64,000 bases of DNA, from the NCBI RefSeq assembly GCF_000208925.1, contig NW_001914925.1, positions 1 to 64,000 on the forward strand. The letters are read 5' to 3'. Source of the stretch: Entamoeba histolytica HM-1:IMSS (Eukaryota > Evosea > Mastigamoebida > Endamoebidae). The translations under genes were made by a program, and so were the position numbers. Positions 52,573 to 63,660 of the stretch are shown one piece after another (within the stretch, counting starts at the first letter, position 1; each line of letters begins with the position of its first letter). A model generated the notes under the pieces. It saw nothing but the letters and a program-made list of their open reading frames with translations. It did not search any database and was not told where the DNA came from.

Positions 52573-53699
52573 AATTAATGAAAAAAAGATATTAATTACA
52601 ATAAACATAAATAACAAATTTAAACAAAATAGTTTAATGATAGAACTAACTTCTAAATATTAGATTAATTAAATCAAATGTTAATAGGTTTATCTTCATA
52701 ATTTCTACATTTTAACTCATTATTTATTAAATTGTTGGTTCTTGTTGGTTGTTGGTTGTTATATTTTATATTTCATTTTATTCTTCTATTTCTTATTTAT
52801 TTCATCATTATATCTTCTTATAAAATTATGTAATTCCTATTTCATTATTTATCATTACATTAATTCTTTTCTTTCTTGAATTTTAATCCAATTCTTTTTT
52901 ATTTCTATTCTATTTCTTTATATTTCTATTTATTTCTCTATCTTATTTTAATTCTCTTTCATTGTTCTTTTAATTATCTTGAATATTCATTTAAATGTTT
53001 TGGATTAAAATGAAATCTTTCATCATTTCTATTAATTCTTCTATTTCATATTTCTATTTTAATACTATCATTTATATCATTAACATATATTGATGTCTTC
53101 ATTATTTCTTTATATCTTATTTCTTTATTCTTTTCTTTTATATCTCATTGACAGTATTATTAAAACTGTGTTTAATAAAATTATGAATTTCTGTTTATAT
53201 TTCTTATTATAATTTGTCTATTTCTGCTATTTTGTTAATCATCATTTTCTTCTTTTTTTCTTTATCCGCTTTTTTTTATCTTTTATTTTTTTATCTTTTT
53301 CTTCTTTGTGTAAATATTTGGTAATTATTGAAATATTCGTTGTTTATTTCTTTTCTTTATTTTATTTTATCCTTTGTTTTATTCTTCTTTTCATTCTTTA
53401 CTTTTCATTTTAGTTATTCTCATCTTTTGTTTATTCATTTATTATTTCATATTCATTTATTATGTCTTATTGTTTTATATTTTCTTATTTATATCTTCAT
53501 TTCTTATTATTTTATTATTACAAATAATACATCATTTCATTTATCTTTTGTTATATTTATTAATTTGTTATTTCATACAATTATATTATTTTCCTTCATT
53601 AATTTCATTCTTTATATTCATTTCTTTTTATATTATTATCATTCTTTATTTTATTTGTTATTTTCTTATTCTTATTCATTCTTCGTTAATTTTGTTATA
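52573..53699. other. T-rich low-complexity region
   Basis: Strongly pyrimidine-rich on the plus strand. The long Phe/Leu/Tyr/Ile frames near 53328-53718 are composition artefacts, not genes. Confidence 0.65.
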
Positions 53700-54460
53700 T
53701 TATTCATTTGATTCATAATGAATTAATTCAATGAAATAATACAAATAAATTGTTTATTCATTGATTCTTATTTCTATTTCATTCTTATTTATTAAAAACA
53801 CCATCATTGGGTGTGAATATTTCAAATGAAATAAAATAAATCAACATTGAATTATGTCCATTTTTATTTCACCATTTCATTCATTGGCAGATGAACGAAA
53901 TGGCTATTCATATTCTTCATTGTTTTGTTTTTATTCTTTTTTATTTCATTTTCAAATAATCAAGATTGAATCATTTCATTTCAATTACGATGATTCGTTT
54001 TGGTGTGAAATATTTTTTTCCACAAAGTGCGTTTGATATTCCTTCATATTCAAATGAATATGGTGTACAATTTGATTTTGTTTTATAATCTTCTTTATAA
54101 ACACAAATATCATGTCCATTTCCAAATGAAAACAAATAACCACATGATTGATTAAATAAATAAAATGCATATTCGGGTTCTTTGGTATCAAATTTCTTCA
54201 TTCCTTCAATTCTTCCATTTGATTCTAATGAAAATACAAATGATTTTGAATCTTTTATATAGCCATTACCAACTTTATCAATTTTCTCATTAACGTATCC
54301 TCCAAATTTATTTCCACACTCATCTTCAATAATAATTATTATATGTTCTTTATTCATTATTCTTTGATCAAATACTGATGTATTAATACTCCAATTATCA
54401 ATATCTGAATCAAATAGTATATTTCTTACTTTTCTATTTGTCCATTCTTCTATTTAGTTA
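53700..54460 (-). repeat. TLDc repeat unit, copy 2 (coding relic plus 3' flank)
   Basis: From the TLDc frame through about 270 bp of 3' flank, this region matches 63395-64000 in direct orientation and 35278-35924 in inverted orientation. Homology on the low-coordinate side stops abruptly near TTATTCATTTG (about 53700 and 63395). Confidence 0.85.
53971..54460 (-). pseudogene. TLDc-domain gene, copy 2, 5' end damaged
   Basis: The frame is open from an in-frame TAA near 54458 down to the normal C-terminus KRIIVIEMK, and it covers IEEWTNRKVRNILFDSDIDN and the rest of the domain. At the positions where copy 1 has its start and first residues, the sequence differs and carries stops (CTAACTAAATAG), so no Met is available before the internal one at 54357. 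That start would cut off the first 40 or so residues, including the LFDSDIDNW strand. Body substitutions relative to copy 1 (GGY region, YLFNQSCGYL) show it is an older copy. It could still be read from the internal Met, giving 128 aa. Confidence 0.7.
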
Positions 54461-54521
54461 GTAACCACTACCTCTATTTCAATTCAATTTGATGTTTATA
54501 AGTTCAAAATAAGATTAAATA

Positions 54522-54540
54522 GTTAATACACGTTATTAAC
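54522..54540 (-). promoter_or_regulatory. Conserved palindrome upstream of TLDc copy 2
   Basis: GTTAATA-CACGT-TATTAAC, the same inverted-repeat arms as at 35215-35233, at a comparable distance from the coding region. Confidence 0.45.
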
Positions 54541-54728
54541 AAATAAAGTCAATTCTTATTTTTAACATCATTCTATTTTAAATAAATGTTATTTTTATTT
54601 TACAATAACATTAATTTAACACATATATTGTTATATGTTTGAATAAATTAATTGTTATTTTTATTGTATATTTTTAAAAAAAAAAAAGAAATAAAAAAAA
54701 TAAATTGAAGACTAATCACAATCAATCA

Positions 54729-55890
54729 ATGGAACCAAACACTTGTTTGTTCCTCATTTATTCCTTTCATACAACAACTAAACTAATATATAGCCAAAGA
54801 AACTGCCAGTACTGGTTTTGTTATCCATCAAGAAAATGAACGTAAAAGTTTTAGTAAATCACAAAACTCATTAAAAGGTTTAATTGAACCAGATGAAAGT
54901 GAAGACATTGATGTTGACATTGACCATGATGATATTGAACAAGATAAAAGCAATATAACACCTCCACTTACACCTCCAATTGAAAAAAAAGTTATGTTTA
55001 GTGTAACTCAAGCTCCTTCAATAACTGAGCGTGAAGTAAGATTAAATTCAATTAGGTCTAAACAAGATGTGTTATGTGTTAATGGTGTGATGGATGAACT
55101 TAAAGATAAAGGAAATGATTTTGACAACTCTACAACTGACACAACAATGGATTGCGTACCTACACCATATAAAACAGTTGAAACTATAAAAAATGAAGAA
55201 GTATTTTCAAAGCCTATTGATGCGTCAGTAAATTCATTTGTATATGAGTCTCAAAGAATGAATGAAGAAAACAAACTTGATTCATCAAAAACAGAAGCCG
55301 AAAGTAAAGTAAGCTTTGAACAAACAGCTGAAATAAAAAATGATAACATGGAGTTAGAAGATCTTATTGCTCAAGCAGATAACAAGAAAGTTTTAGAAAT
55401 GAATAGTGATGTTCCAAGTGATGCTGCAACAGAAGCAGGTTATTCTTTAAATGAAGAATCAAAAAGTGAAAAGAAAGAAGATAATGACCATTCATTTGAA
55501 GAACAAAAAGAAGAATTAAGGAGAATGTCTATTGAAATTGATAACCACCAATTACATGAAGAATTTGAAACCCCTCAAAATAATGAACCAATAGATTTCA
55601 AACAAATAAAAGAGGTTATGGGAAATTACACTACTAATGATATAAAATTAGCAAGTCAAATCACTGATAATACTATAACTAATCAAGAAGATAACTCTAA
55701 CCAAATAAATGAAAAAATAACTTATGTCACTGTTCCAACTATGATAAAACACCAACCAAAACACTGTTCTTCTTTTAAAAAACCTAAGAGAGTTATTTCT
55801 GTTCAAAGAGAGTTAAAAGAAAATGAATGCCACAAAGAAAGTAGACCAATTAATAGCAAAAAGAAAACTGGTAATGGTTTAAACAATTAA
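54729..55890 (+). CDS. Acidic low-complexity protein with a 16-nt first exon
   Basis: Exon 1 is 54729-54744 (ATG to the first base of a Ser codon). The intron 54745-54793 (49 bp) begins GTTTGT and ends TAG. Exon 2 is 54794-55890. The spliced protein is 370 aa. The frame is open for 66 codons before the internal Met at 54994, which on its own would give a false start. The N-terminus reads MEPNTSKETASTGFVIHQEN. A DESEDIDVDIDHDD acidic cluster, a PPLTPP motif and a long Glu/Asn/Ser/Lys-rich region follow, and a basic end contains KHCSSFKKPKRVIS. I see no known domain, signal peptide or membrane helix. It is probably intrinsically disordered, with Ser/Thr phosphosites likely. Confidence 0.72.
54745..54793 (+). 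other. Intron of the acidic protein gene
   Basis: 49 bp, GTTTGT...TATAG. Splicing joins a 16-nt exon to a frame that otherwise lacks a start codon for about 200 bp. Confidence 0.75.
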
Positions 55891-56278
55891 TTGATTGTTA
55901 TAACCTTTTTATTACATTAATTACAAATATTTATACAAATTGTTTGTAAAATTTATCAATATTATCAAAAATATATAAAAGATACTCTAATTTAATTATA
56001 ATTCTATTTCTTTAATTTATTTCCTATATTTTGATTTATAACAAAACATTATTATTATAGTTAATTATAATTAATTTATTATAATTTTTAATTCTAATTG
56101 TTATCTAAATTTAATACATTTATAATAAAAGTAATTTATCTTTTTTTAGTTATTGAAGTAAAAAAAAATTATAAAATAAAAATATTTTTATTTTTTAAGA
56201 TAAAAAAAATGATTGGAGATAGTAAAATATTGATTTTTATAGCAAAAATATTAAAAACAAAAATATTAAAAATGTAAT
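55891..56278. other. AT-rich spacer between convergent genes
   Basis: I see no gene. It separates the 3' ends of the acidic-protein gene and the Ca2+-ATPase pseudogene. Confidence 0.6.
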
Positions 56279-59200
56279 TTAATTCATAGTCAAAGAAATT
56301 TCATCAGAATTTGTTTCAAATGCTTTATCAAAATCATTGTTTTCTTCAGTACAATTAATTTTTTCATCTTCCCATTTGTCATTATCACTCTTTTTATTAT
56401 TTTTCATTTCAACTTCTTCTATATCAAACACTGAAATTGTTTTATTAGTTAGTTTTTCCTTGAAAAACCCATTTAACAATCCTAATGGTAGAGATACCAA
56501 TCCAAGTAAAATACAAACTCCCCACTGAGTTAAACTAATTCCAGGATATGGCTTCACACCAAATGTAGCACCAGAAAAAATAACAATTGACGTTTGAACA
56601 ATAATTTGGAGTAGTTCTATTCCAATAAAGATATAATTAGTAAAAATACCTTTAAATACATCAGTTTCTCCATTTACTCTTCTTGAATTAACTTCATTAA
56701 AAATTTGACAAAATACAAAAGTATTAAAAATAATAGTTTGTAATGTTATAGTGTCTTCTTGAACATCAATAATGGTATGCTTTTTATTGTCATTACAAAT
56801 ATACTCCTTTCCTGGATAATCTTCAATAGTACTAATATACCCACAAGGTGCAGAAATAAATTTAAATGTTGATCCAAAGAATAAAATAGTTAGTAATATT
56901 CCCAATTGATACGTAACTTGTATTGCAATCTTAATTAACATTTGTTTTGATAATAAACTGTCTGTCCTTTTAAATGGTTTTCGTTTTAATAAGTCTGTTG
57001 TAGGCTTTTCAGTCCCAAGTGCTAATGCAGCTAATGTGTCCATAATTAAATTAACCCATAACATTTGCATTGAATTTAATGGAGAACCCATTTGGCAAAT
57101 TGACCCAATTACACAAAGTGCAAGTGCAACAATATTAACAGTAACCTGGAATTGAATAAATTTTCTAATATTGTCATAAACACATCTCCCCCAAATAACA
57201 GCTTTCACAATAGAATTGAAATTATCATCTAAAATAACAATGTCAGCTGCTTGTTTTGCTACGTCAGTCCCTCTTAATCCCATAGCAAGAGCAACGTCAG
57301 CTTCTTTAAAAGCTGGAACATCATTGGTACCATCTCCTGTAACAGCAACTACTTCACCTGAGATAAGTAATCGTTCAACTAATCTTTGTTTATCTTGTGG
57401 AGAACATCGTGCCAATATTTTGAGTCTTGGCAAAATTCTATCAACGTCTTCATCGCTTAATAGAGAAAAGTCTTTTCCCATCATAGCAATATCAACATTT
57501 CCAGAACAGTTATAGTTTTTATCAATAATTTGACATTCACCTACAATACCACATTCCTTAGCAATAGCTAGGGCTGTTTTTACATGATCACCAGTTACCA
57601 TTCTAACACTAATTCCTGCATTTTTACAACTATCAATTGCATGAGGTACTTCTAATCTGACAGGATCACTAATACCAACTATAGCAAGTAAACAGGTATT
57701 TTTGATATTAATTTTTTCGTTACTTTGTGTATTGTTCCATTCTTGAAACTCTTTTTCTTCCATCTTTTTATAACTTAGAGCAATAACCCGTTTTCCTTTA
57801 TTTTCCCATTGGTCAATAATTTGATTAATTTGATCTTTTTGGTCTTCATAAAATTCAGCTTCTTCTCCATTTTGATTTAAATAATACATACTTTCTCCAA
57901 TAATGATTTCTGGAGCCCCTTTTGAATAAATACAATTATCACTAACTGTGTCCATTCTTTTATTTTCTGAATTGAATACCCATTGCCTTGAAATAGTATT
58001 AGTACTTCTTATTAATGATGGTGACATTGCTATCTTTTTTAAAAATAACAACAAAGCACAATCAGTTTCATTTCCAATGGCTTGATTAGATGATGTAATG
58101 TTAGATGATAATGATGTATTAATACCAATGTTAACACTTAAATGATGAAGAAGTTCTCCTGTTATTGGTATTTTATTGGTTTGATCAACTTCCATAACTT
58201 CATTTCCAATCCAAATATTAGTTACACTCATTCTGTTCTCAGTTAAAGTTCCTGTTTTATCACAACAAATACAAGTAGCATTTGACATTGTTTCACATGC
58301 TTTTAAATGTCTTACTAAATTATTGTCTGCCATCATTTGTTTCATTGAATAGGCTTAAGACACAGTAACTGCTAATGGAAGCCCTTCTGGTACTGCAACA
58401 ACAACAATAGTAACAGCAATAATAAAATAATCAACTAAATCAGTAATTCTCCACCAGTTAAATTTTGCAGCGACACAATTGGTTGTTTCTGTTGGAGAGC
58501 ATAATTTACAATGGTCATCAGGTTGAACATATCCAGTAAATGTAATTGCTTTATAAAACCACCATAGTGTTAATACAATAAATACAATTGCAGCACAAAA
58601 CATACCCATTTTACCAATATTTTCAGCCAATTCATCTAACCGTTCTTGTAATGGAGTAGGTCTTTGTTTGTCTTTATTAACATATCCTTTTAACTTTCCC
58701 CATTGTGAATTTTGTCCAACAGCAACAACCATTGTACCATTGTACCATTTCCATCAGTAACAGTACATCCTGATAAACAAACAAAATTGTCTTCTGATTT
58801 TTTTACAGAAGCAGATTCTCCAGTCATTTCTGATTCATCAATTCTAAGTCCATTTCCTTTTAAATAAATACCATCAGCAGGTAATACATCTCCAACAGAT
58901 AAATAAACAATATCTCCAACAACTAATTGAGAAGAAGTTGACTCCATTGGAACACCATCTCTAATTATTTTAACAGAACAATCAGTTTCTTTTGAAGCAA
59001 TTTCAATAAACTTACTTTGTTTCGAATAATCATTCCACGCCCCAATTAAACTAACGGCAAAAACTGCAACTAATATTGCAATTCCTTCATAGTAATCTGG
59101 TGGCTCCGTATCAATATTACTTGAACATTCTTTTTTAGCATGTGGTACAATAAAAGCCAATATAAGAGAAACAACTGCAGACGCAATAAGAATTAACAGC

Positions 59201-59486
59201 GTTTGATCTCCAATGCATCCTGCCATATTTCAAAGAAACTTTGTCTTTCAGCAGGGGGTAATAAATTATTTCCAAACTGTTGAACCCTTTTTGTAATCGA
59301 ATTTAATGCTATTCCTTTCTTTTCATCTACATTTAATAATTCACATAAACCATGAATACCACCAAGTCTTTGATATTTTTCATTATTTCTATGTTCAATA
59401 ATATCTATTAACTCATTCCCTTTTATATTATAATGAATTGTGCTATCAACATGTCCGATTTCTGGCTTTTCTTTACTCTCTGTCAT
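56279..59486 (-). pseudogene. Plasma-membrane-type Ca2+-ATPase (P2B), recently disabled
   Basis: Read across four pieces, this is a full P-type ATPase of about 1,070 residues. It has the N-terminus with GLCELLNVDEKKGI, two helices, an actuator with MTGESA, PEGLP in helix 4 and the phosphorylation loop CCDKTGTLTEN. Nucleotide-binding elements (YSKGAPE), GDGTNDVPAFKEAD, six C-terminal helices and a charged tail follow. Such pumps export or sequester Ca2+. Three lesions break it: a one-base frameshift near 59211 (just after EIWQDA), an 8-bp tandem duplication (CATTGTAC twice, 58730-58745) after GNGT, and a TAA at 58357-58355 where a Leu codon is expected before AYSMKQMM. The rest looks well conserved, including 688 intact residues at 58345-56279. 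Sequencing error could explain some but hardly all three. Confidence 0.87.
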
Positions 59487-59493
59487 TTTCGCA

Positions 59494-59507
59494 AATCAGA
59501 TCTGATT
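59494..59507. promoter_or_regulatory. 14-bp perfect palindrome in a divergent promoter
   Basis: AATCAGATCTGATT, 8 bp upstream of the Ca2+-ATPase start and within the 178 bp shared with the LRR gene. It could be a dimeric factor site, but chance is possible. Confidence 0.3.
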
Positions 59508-59664
59508 ATTTTTATTACAAGTTTTCCATTTTTATTTATTCCAAAAAGTCAACATCTAAAAAGATTTTTAATTTTAATATAAATCTGTAAATAAAAGAAA
59601 CCCTCAATAATTATACTTTTTAAAAATTATCACTTTTCAAACTAAATTATTAAAGACTAAATTC

Positions 59665-61473
59665 ATGACAAAAACACTAGAAAAGATGTTTTTGGCTAAT
59701 GTCATTTTATATCTTGAGACATTAGAAACACTTTACCAATTTCAAATGATTAACTCTAAATGTTTTGATGCAGTTAAAATGTTAAGAATAAATCCAGGAT
59801 TAAAACCTCAAAATATGATTAACAATCCCGAAGAAATGACATCAGTTGGTTATTCATTTACCAAGGAACTTCAATTCTTTCCTCTTCTTGAAACATTAAA
59901 ACTAACTTTTTTCTCTCCATTGATTTTGTGTTGCATACCAACGTCAGTTAAACGAATTTATCTACAAAAAGAAATTGATGATGAACAGGTGAGTTTTTTA
60001 TTACCATTAAAAGAAAAAATAGTAGAATTAAAATTATTTACTTATGACTCTCCTATAGATTTAGAACAATTCCCTTTGTTAACTAAAATTTCATTAAGGA
60101 CTTATTGTTCTGTACCAACAACTACTAATTATCTTGAACAATTCTTTACCAACAAAAACCATAGATTTGAATTAGTTCATGTGAAGATGTTAAAATTTTT
60201 TGAAGAATCATTCATTCAAACATTAAACGAATATAATATTCGATCACTTGTCATTGACTTAAATGATTTAAATCAAATCAGAAAGGTACTTGATATTAGT
60301 ACTAAATGTATACGAGATATTAAAATTTGTTGTAGTTCTTGGATAGAAGGACTTAATTCTAAAGTTGTAACTGTCAATGATAACTGGACGTACCAAAAAA
60401 ATATTCAATTTGAGGAATTGTTAAAGGAGATGTATATTCCAAAACTTAATGTTATTAACTTACAAGAAATAAATTTGAAAAAATTTGATTTTTTAAGAAG
60501 TTTATCATTTGATAAATGTGAAGTAGATGCATTAAACCTCCCAAAAGAAATACATCATATAACATTAAAAGAAAGTGACATATTTCATATAGAACAATTA
60601 ACTTCTTTACAAGAACTTATTTTAATAAATTGTACTTTTCTTTCTTCCTTACCAATTCATTGTACAAAATTAAAAATGGATCAATGTCTATTTAACATAC
60701 CAAAAATCCCAATAGATAATGAACTAAAAGAATTAGACTTATTTAAATCAAATGCAGATATTTCTTACTTTACGAATCTAACCAATCTTTGTTTTAATTC
60801 AATCAAGATAACCAATAAATTACCTAAAATGAACCAACTAAAAAGGTTATCATTTACACGTTGTGTTATAAAAATACAGCTTGATGTTCCTTCTTCAGTA
60901 ACTCAGTTTTGTATTTCCACTATGAGTGATAAAATGATCTCTCTTTCTGAAGCTAAAAATATTAAAAGAATAAAATGTGTAGATATAGTAAATGAAATTA
61001 ACTTAGATGAATTATATTATTATCCTGTTCATCAAAAAGTTGGAAACCAATTGCAAAATATAATTGAAAATGCTAATGAATTAATTTGTACACCACTAAT
61101 AATTAATGACTTTATTTCAACACCAAACAAAATAAAAAAGCTTATCCTTATTTCTCAGTATTCTGTACATACTATTAGTTCTATGATCATCGACTTACAT
61201 TCATGGGAAAGTTTAAATGAACTTTGGATTGAAACGTCAGATAACAAATTTATTTTACCAATTACATTAAAGAAATTACTCATTAAGTCTTGTTACAATA
61301 TTAGCATTAATAATTTAGAAGATATACTATTGAAAGAAGTTTATCTGGAATGTAATACATCTATTATTCCTCATCTTAATTCCTCCGTTGAAAAACTTTA
61401 TTTTGATACACACAATAAAGAAGTTAATATTCAACTCCTTAAACGTTTCCCACATTTATTTTCAATAGAATAA
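59665..61473 (+). CDS. Leucine-rich-repeat protein
   Basis: 602 aa. The N-terminus (FLANVILYLETLETLYQFQM, then INSKCFDAVKMLRIN) resembles an F-box-like or LRR-cap helix pair seen in many Entamoeba LRR proteins. Irregular leucine-rich repeats of 20-24 residues follow, for example LTSLQELILINCTFLSSLP, ELKELDLFKSNADISYFTNL and LKRLSFTRCVIKIQL (about 280-400). More repeats continue to the end (ESLNELWIETSDNKFILP). There is no signal peptide or membrane helix, so it is probably a cytoplasmic protein-binding scaffold. The exact partner is unknown. It is divergent from the Ca2+-ATPase pseudogene. Confidence 0.82.
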   Translation: MTKTLEKMFLANVILYLETLETLYQFQMINSKCFDAVKMLRINPGLKPQNMINNPEEMTSVGYSFTKELQFFPLLETLKLTFFSPLILCCIPTSVKRIYLQKEIDDEQVSFLLPLKEKIVELKLFTYDSPIDLEQFPLLTKISLRTYCSVPTTTNYLEQFFTNKNHRFELVHVKMLKFFEESFIQTLNEYNIRSLVIDLNDLNQIRKVLDISTKCIRDIKICCSSWIEGLNSKVVTVNDNWTYQKNIQFEELLKEMYIPKLNVINLQEINLKKFDFLRSLSFDKCEVDALNLPKEIHHITLKESDIFHIEQLTSLQELILINCTFLSSLPIHCTKLKMDQCLFNIPKIPIDNELKELDLFKSNADISYFTNLTNLCFNSIKITNKLPKMNQLKRLSFTRCVIKIQLDVPSSVTQFCISTMSDKMISLSEAKNIKRIKCVDIVNEINLDELYYYPVHQKVGNQLQNIIENANELICTPLIINDFISTPNKIKKLILISQYSVHTISSMIIDLHSWESLNELWIETSDNKFILPITLKKLLIKSCYNISINNLEDILLKEVYLECNTSIIPHLNSSVEKLYFDTHNKEVNIQLLKRFPHLFSIE

Positions 61474-61544
61474 TTATTAATTATTAAATTATTTTATTTA
61501 TGTCAAAAGAAATTACTGAAACATCAAAATCAATTATTATTTAT

Positions 61545-61948
61545 TTTATAAAAAATGATTCATCTTTAATATTCATAATAATCATTGTTCTTAATATCCT
61601 TCTTAACTTTTTATAGTTTCCTCTTATTAGCATGTCTTTTAGTTTATTTATCATGCTTTGTATTACTACTTCATATTCTTTCTTAAATCCTATGAATTTG
61701 TTTTCTAAATACTTCTTCATTATGTATGTTATTCGGTAAATGTCTTCTTGTATCTCTTTAATACCTCCTTCTTTCCATTTCCATTTTTCATCAATATATC
61801 TTATTATTTCTTCACATATTTCTTTATTGAAATAATATCCAATATATCTGCATTCTTTGTTTTCTTTTCTTTTGCTTTTCTTTATTAACTCTTCTGTGTA
61901 TTCTATATCAATCTCTTTCTTCTTTTTCTTTCTATTAAGTTCTCTAAT
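61545..61948 (-). pseudogene. LINE ORF fragment from another LINE family
   Basis: The open frame without an initiating Met reads CRYIGYYFNKEICEEIIRYI, then DEKWKWKEGGIKEIQEDIYR and ITYIMKKYLENKFIGFKKEY, to a TAA at about 61545. It is similar in order and spacing to the LINE copy 2 frame at 34217-33879 (CTNINYYF, NNRWVW, LQDDMKRI and MHLYLQNKI) but clearly diverged, so it comes from a different LINE family or an old copy. It abuts the end of the duplicated DUF1963 block at 61950. Confidence 0.65.
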
Positions 61949-62012
61949 CTTTAATAAGAATGATGAATTTCAATAAAAATTTGATATAAAATAAAAAAAA
62001 AAGAAAATCAAG

Positions 62013-62816
62013 TTAGCAACAATCCCAGATATAACCAACTCGAGTAAAGTTTGATGCTTTAAGATCTTCTGTATTAATAAAGAAATTAGCAATACCACAA
62101 TCTCCCCACATTATATAGTTCGAATTATTTCCACCAAAAATACTTCCAATTTGAAGAAGAGTTTCAGTAAGTTGTTTATTATCATAGAATCGAGGATCCT
62201 CTTGTGTAAATGAAGAATATCCACCAATATGAATATCATCTTGAACACTTAAAAATTCATAAAGATATTCATTTAAACTATCTTTTTCTGAATCATCAAT
62301 TTCATATTTCATTGCATATTTATCAACAATTTTATTAAATTGATAACAGCTAGGTGAAATTCCCATTTCTCCTTTTTCTGGAAGTAATAAACAAGGTGTA
62401 AATATAGGACCGTCATTTGTATTTTCAATAATTGGTGCTTCTTGTAATTTAGTTTCATCTTTTTCAATTGACTCAAAATAAACAACTCTAAACTTTTCTT
62501 GGTTTGTTATATCTTCATAATTAACTCCAAAATTATATGAATCATCAACTAAAATATAAAATTGTAAAATTCCTTTTGTTGGATAATTTTCTAATGCTTC
62601 AAATTCTTCAAAATTAATTTGCATTAGAAAAGATAATGGTTTGTTAGTGGATAAGTCTTTTGGATATTCAAATCCTTTTGGTAAATAAGGATTTCCTCCT
62701 AATTTAGAATTATATCGACTTGCTGGTTTATCACTACATTCAAATCTAACTATTTTCTTTGTTGTTGCAAACATTATTTCTTTTGCAATTTTCTGAAAAT
62801 TCTCATGAGATGTCAT
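62013..62816 (-). CDS. DUF1963 (YwqG-like) protein, complete copy
   Basis: 267 aa, starting MTSHENFQKIAKEIMFATTK. The DUF1963/YwqG features are SRYNSKLGGNPYLPKGFEYP (about residues 33-52), SFLMQINFEEF, GILQFYILVDDSYNFGVNYE, HIGGYSSFTQEDPR (about 195) and the closing CGIANFFI and RVGYIWDCC. The family is common in bacteria and scattered in protists; no enzymatic activity is established. Scattered occurrence suggests an old transfer into Entamoeba. The gene is intronless and lies 844 bp downstream of TLDc copy 3 on the same strand. It is identical to the gap-truncated copy at 36025-36767. Confidence 0.87.
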   Translation of the reverse strand: MTSHENFQKIAKEIMFATTKKIVRFECSDKPASRYNSKLGGNPYLPKGFEYPKDLSTNKPLSFLMQINFEEFEALENYPTKGILQFYILVDDSYNFGVNYEDITNQEKFRVVYFESIEKDETKLQEAPIIENTNDGPIFTPCLLLPEKGEMGISPSCYQFNKIVDKYAMKYEIDDSEKDSLNEYLYEFLSVQDDIHIGGYSSFTQEDPRFYDNKQLTETLLQIGSIFGGNNSNYIMWGDCGIANFFINTEDLKASNFTRVGYIWDCC

Positions 62817-63660
62817 TTGAATTGATTATTGAATATTTATGAGATGAAATTCTTGAGCTTTTGTATTATTTCATTTCTATTTTAGATATTAATCCTCAAT
62901 TTTATCTTTTTTTTAAATAAATTAATTAAGTAAAAATTAGTTAATTATTAAATATATTCATATCTTCTTAATGGTTGTTGTGAATTTATAATTTAAATCT
63001 ACTCACTAATATTTCTTTCATATAATTTATTTTTATTAATATTTTATCCAATTATCAGTATGGTATTAGTAATAACAGAATAGAAATGAAAAAATATCAA
63101 CTATTTTATGTTTTTAATAATAAATAAATAATTTCTGATGAAACAAATTTGTGGTTTTAATAAATATGAAAATGTTTTTACTCTTTCGATATTAGTTAGT
63201 GTATGGATATTCTTAAATTTCTATTTCTACATATTAATGATATATTGTACTAATTTATATTAATTTGTTATTATCCATTCATTTCCTTTCTTTTTATCAT
63301 ATTTTCTTTATTCTTTTTATTATTCCTTTTGACTCTCTTTTATTATTTTATCATTTCTTTTATTTCTTATTTGTTTATTATTATTTCTATTATCTTATTC
63401 ATTTGATTCATAATGAATTAATTCAATGAAATAATACAAATAAATTGTTTATTCATTGATTCTTATTTCTATTTCATTCTTATTTATTAAAAACACCATC
63501 ATTGTGTGTAAAAATTTTAAATGAAATAAAATAAATCAACATTGAATTATGTCAATTTTAATTCACCATTTCATTCATTGGCAGATGAACAAAATGTTCA
63601 TATTCTTCATTGTTTTGTTTTTATTCTTTTTTATTTCATTTTCAAATAATCAAGATTGAA
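62817..63660. other. AT-rich spacer between TLDc and DUF1963 genes
   Basis: No gene is seen. About 760 bp of this spacer and gene start (63517-62756) has no counterpart in the other copy because of the N gap. The part from 63395 to 63660 is also shared with 53700-53970. Confidence 0.65.

Noticed and set aside
53328..53718. Two overlapping ORFs of 127 and 114 codons
   Set aside because: Almost entirely Phe, Leu, Tyr, Ile and Ser from T-rich low-complexity DNA, open in two frames at once.
57216..57515. 99-codon plus-strand ORF
   Set aside because: Antisense shadow of the conserved GDGTND region of the Ca2+-ATPase.
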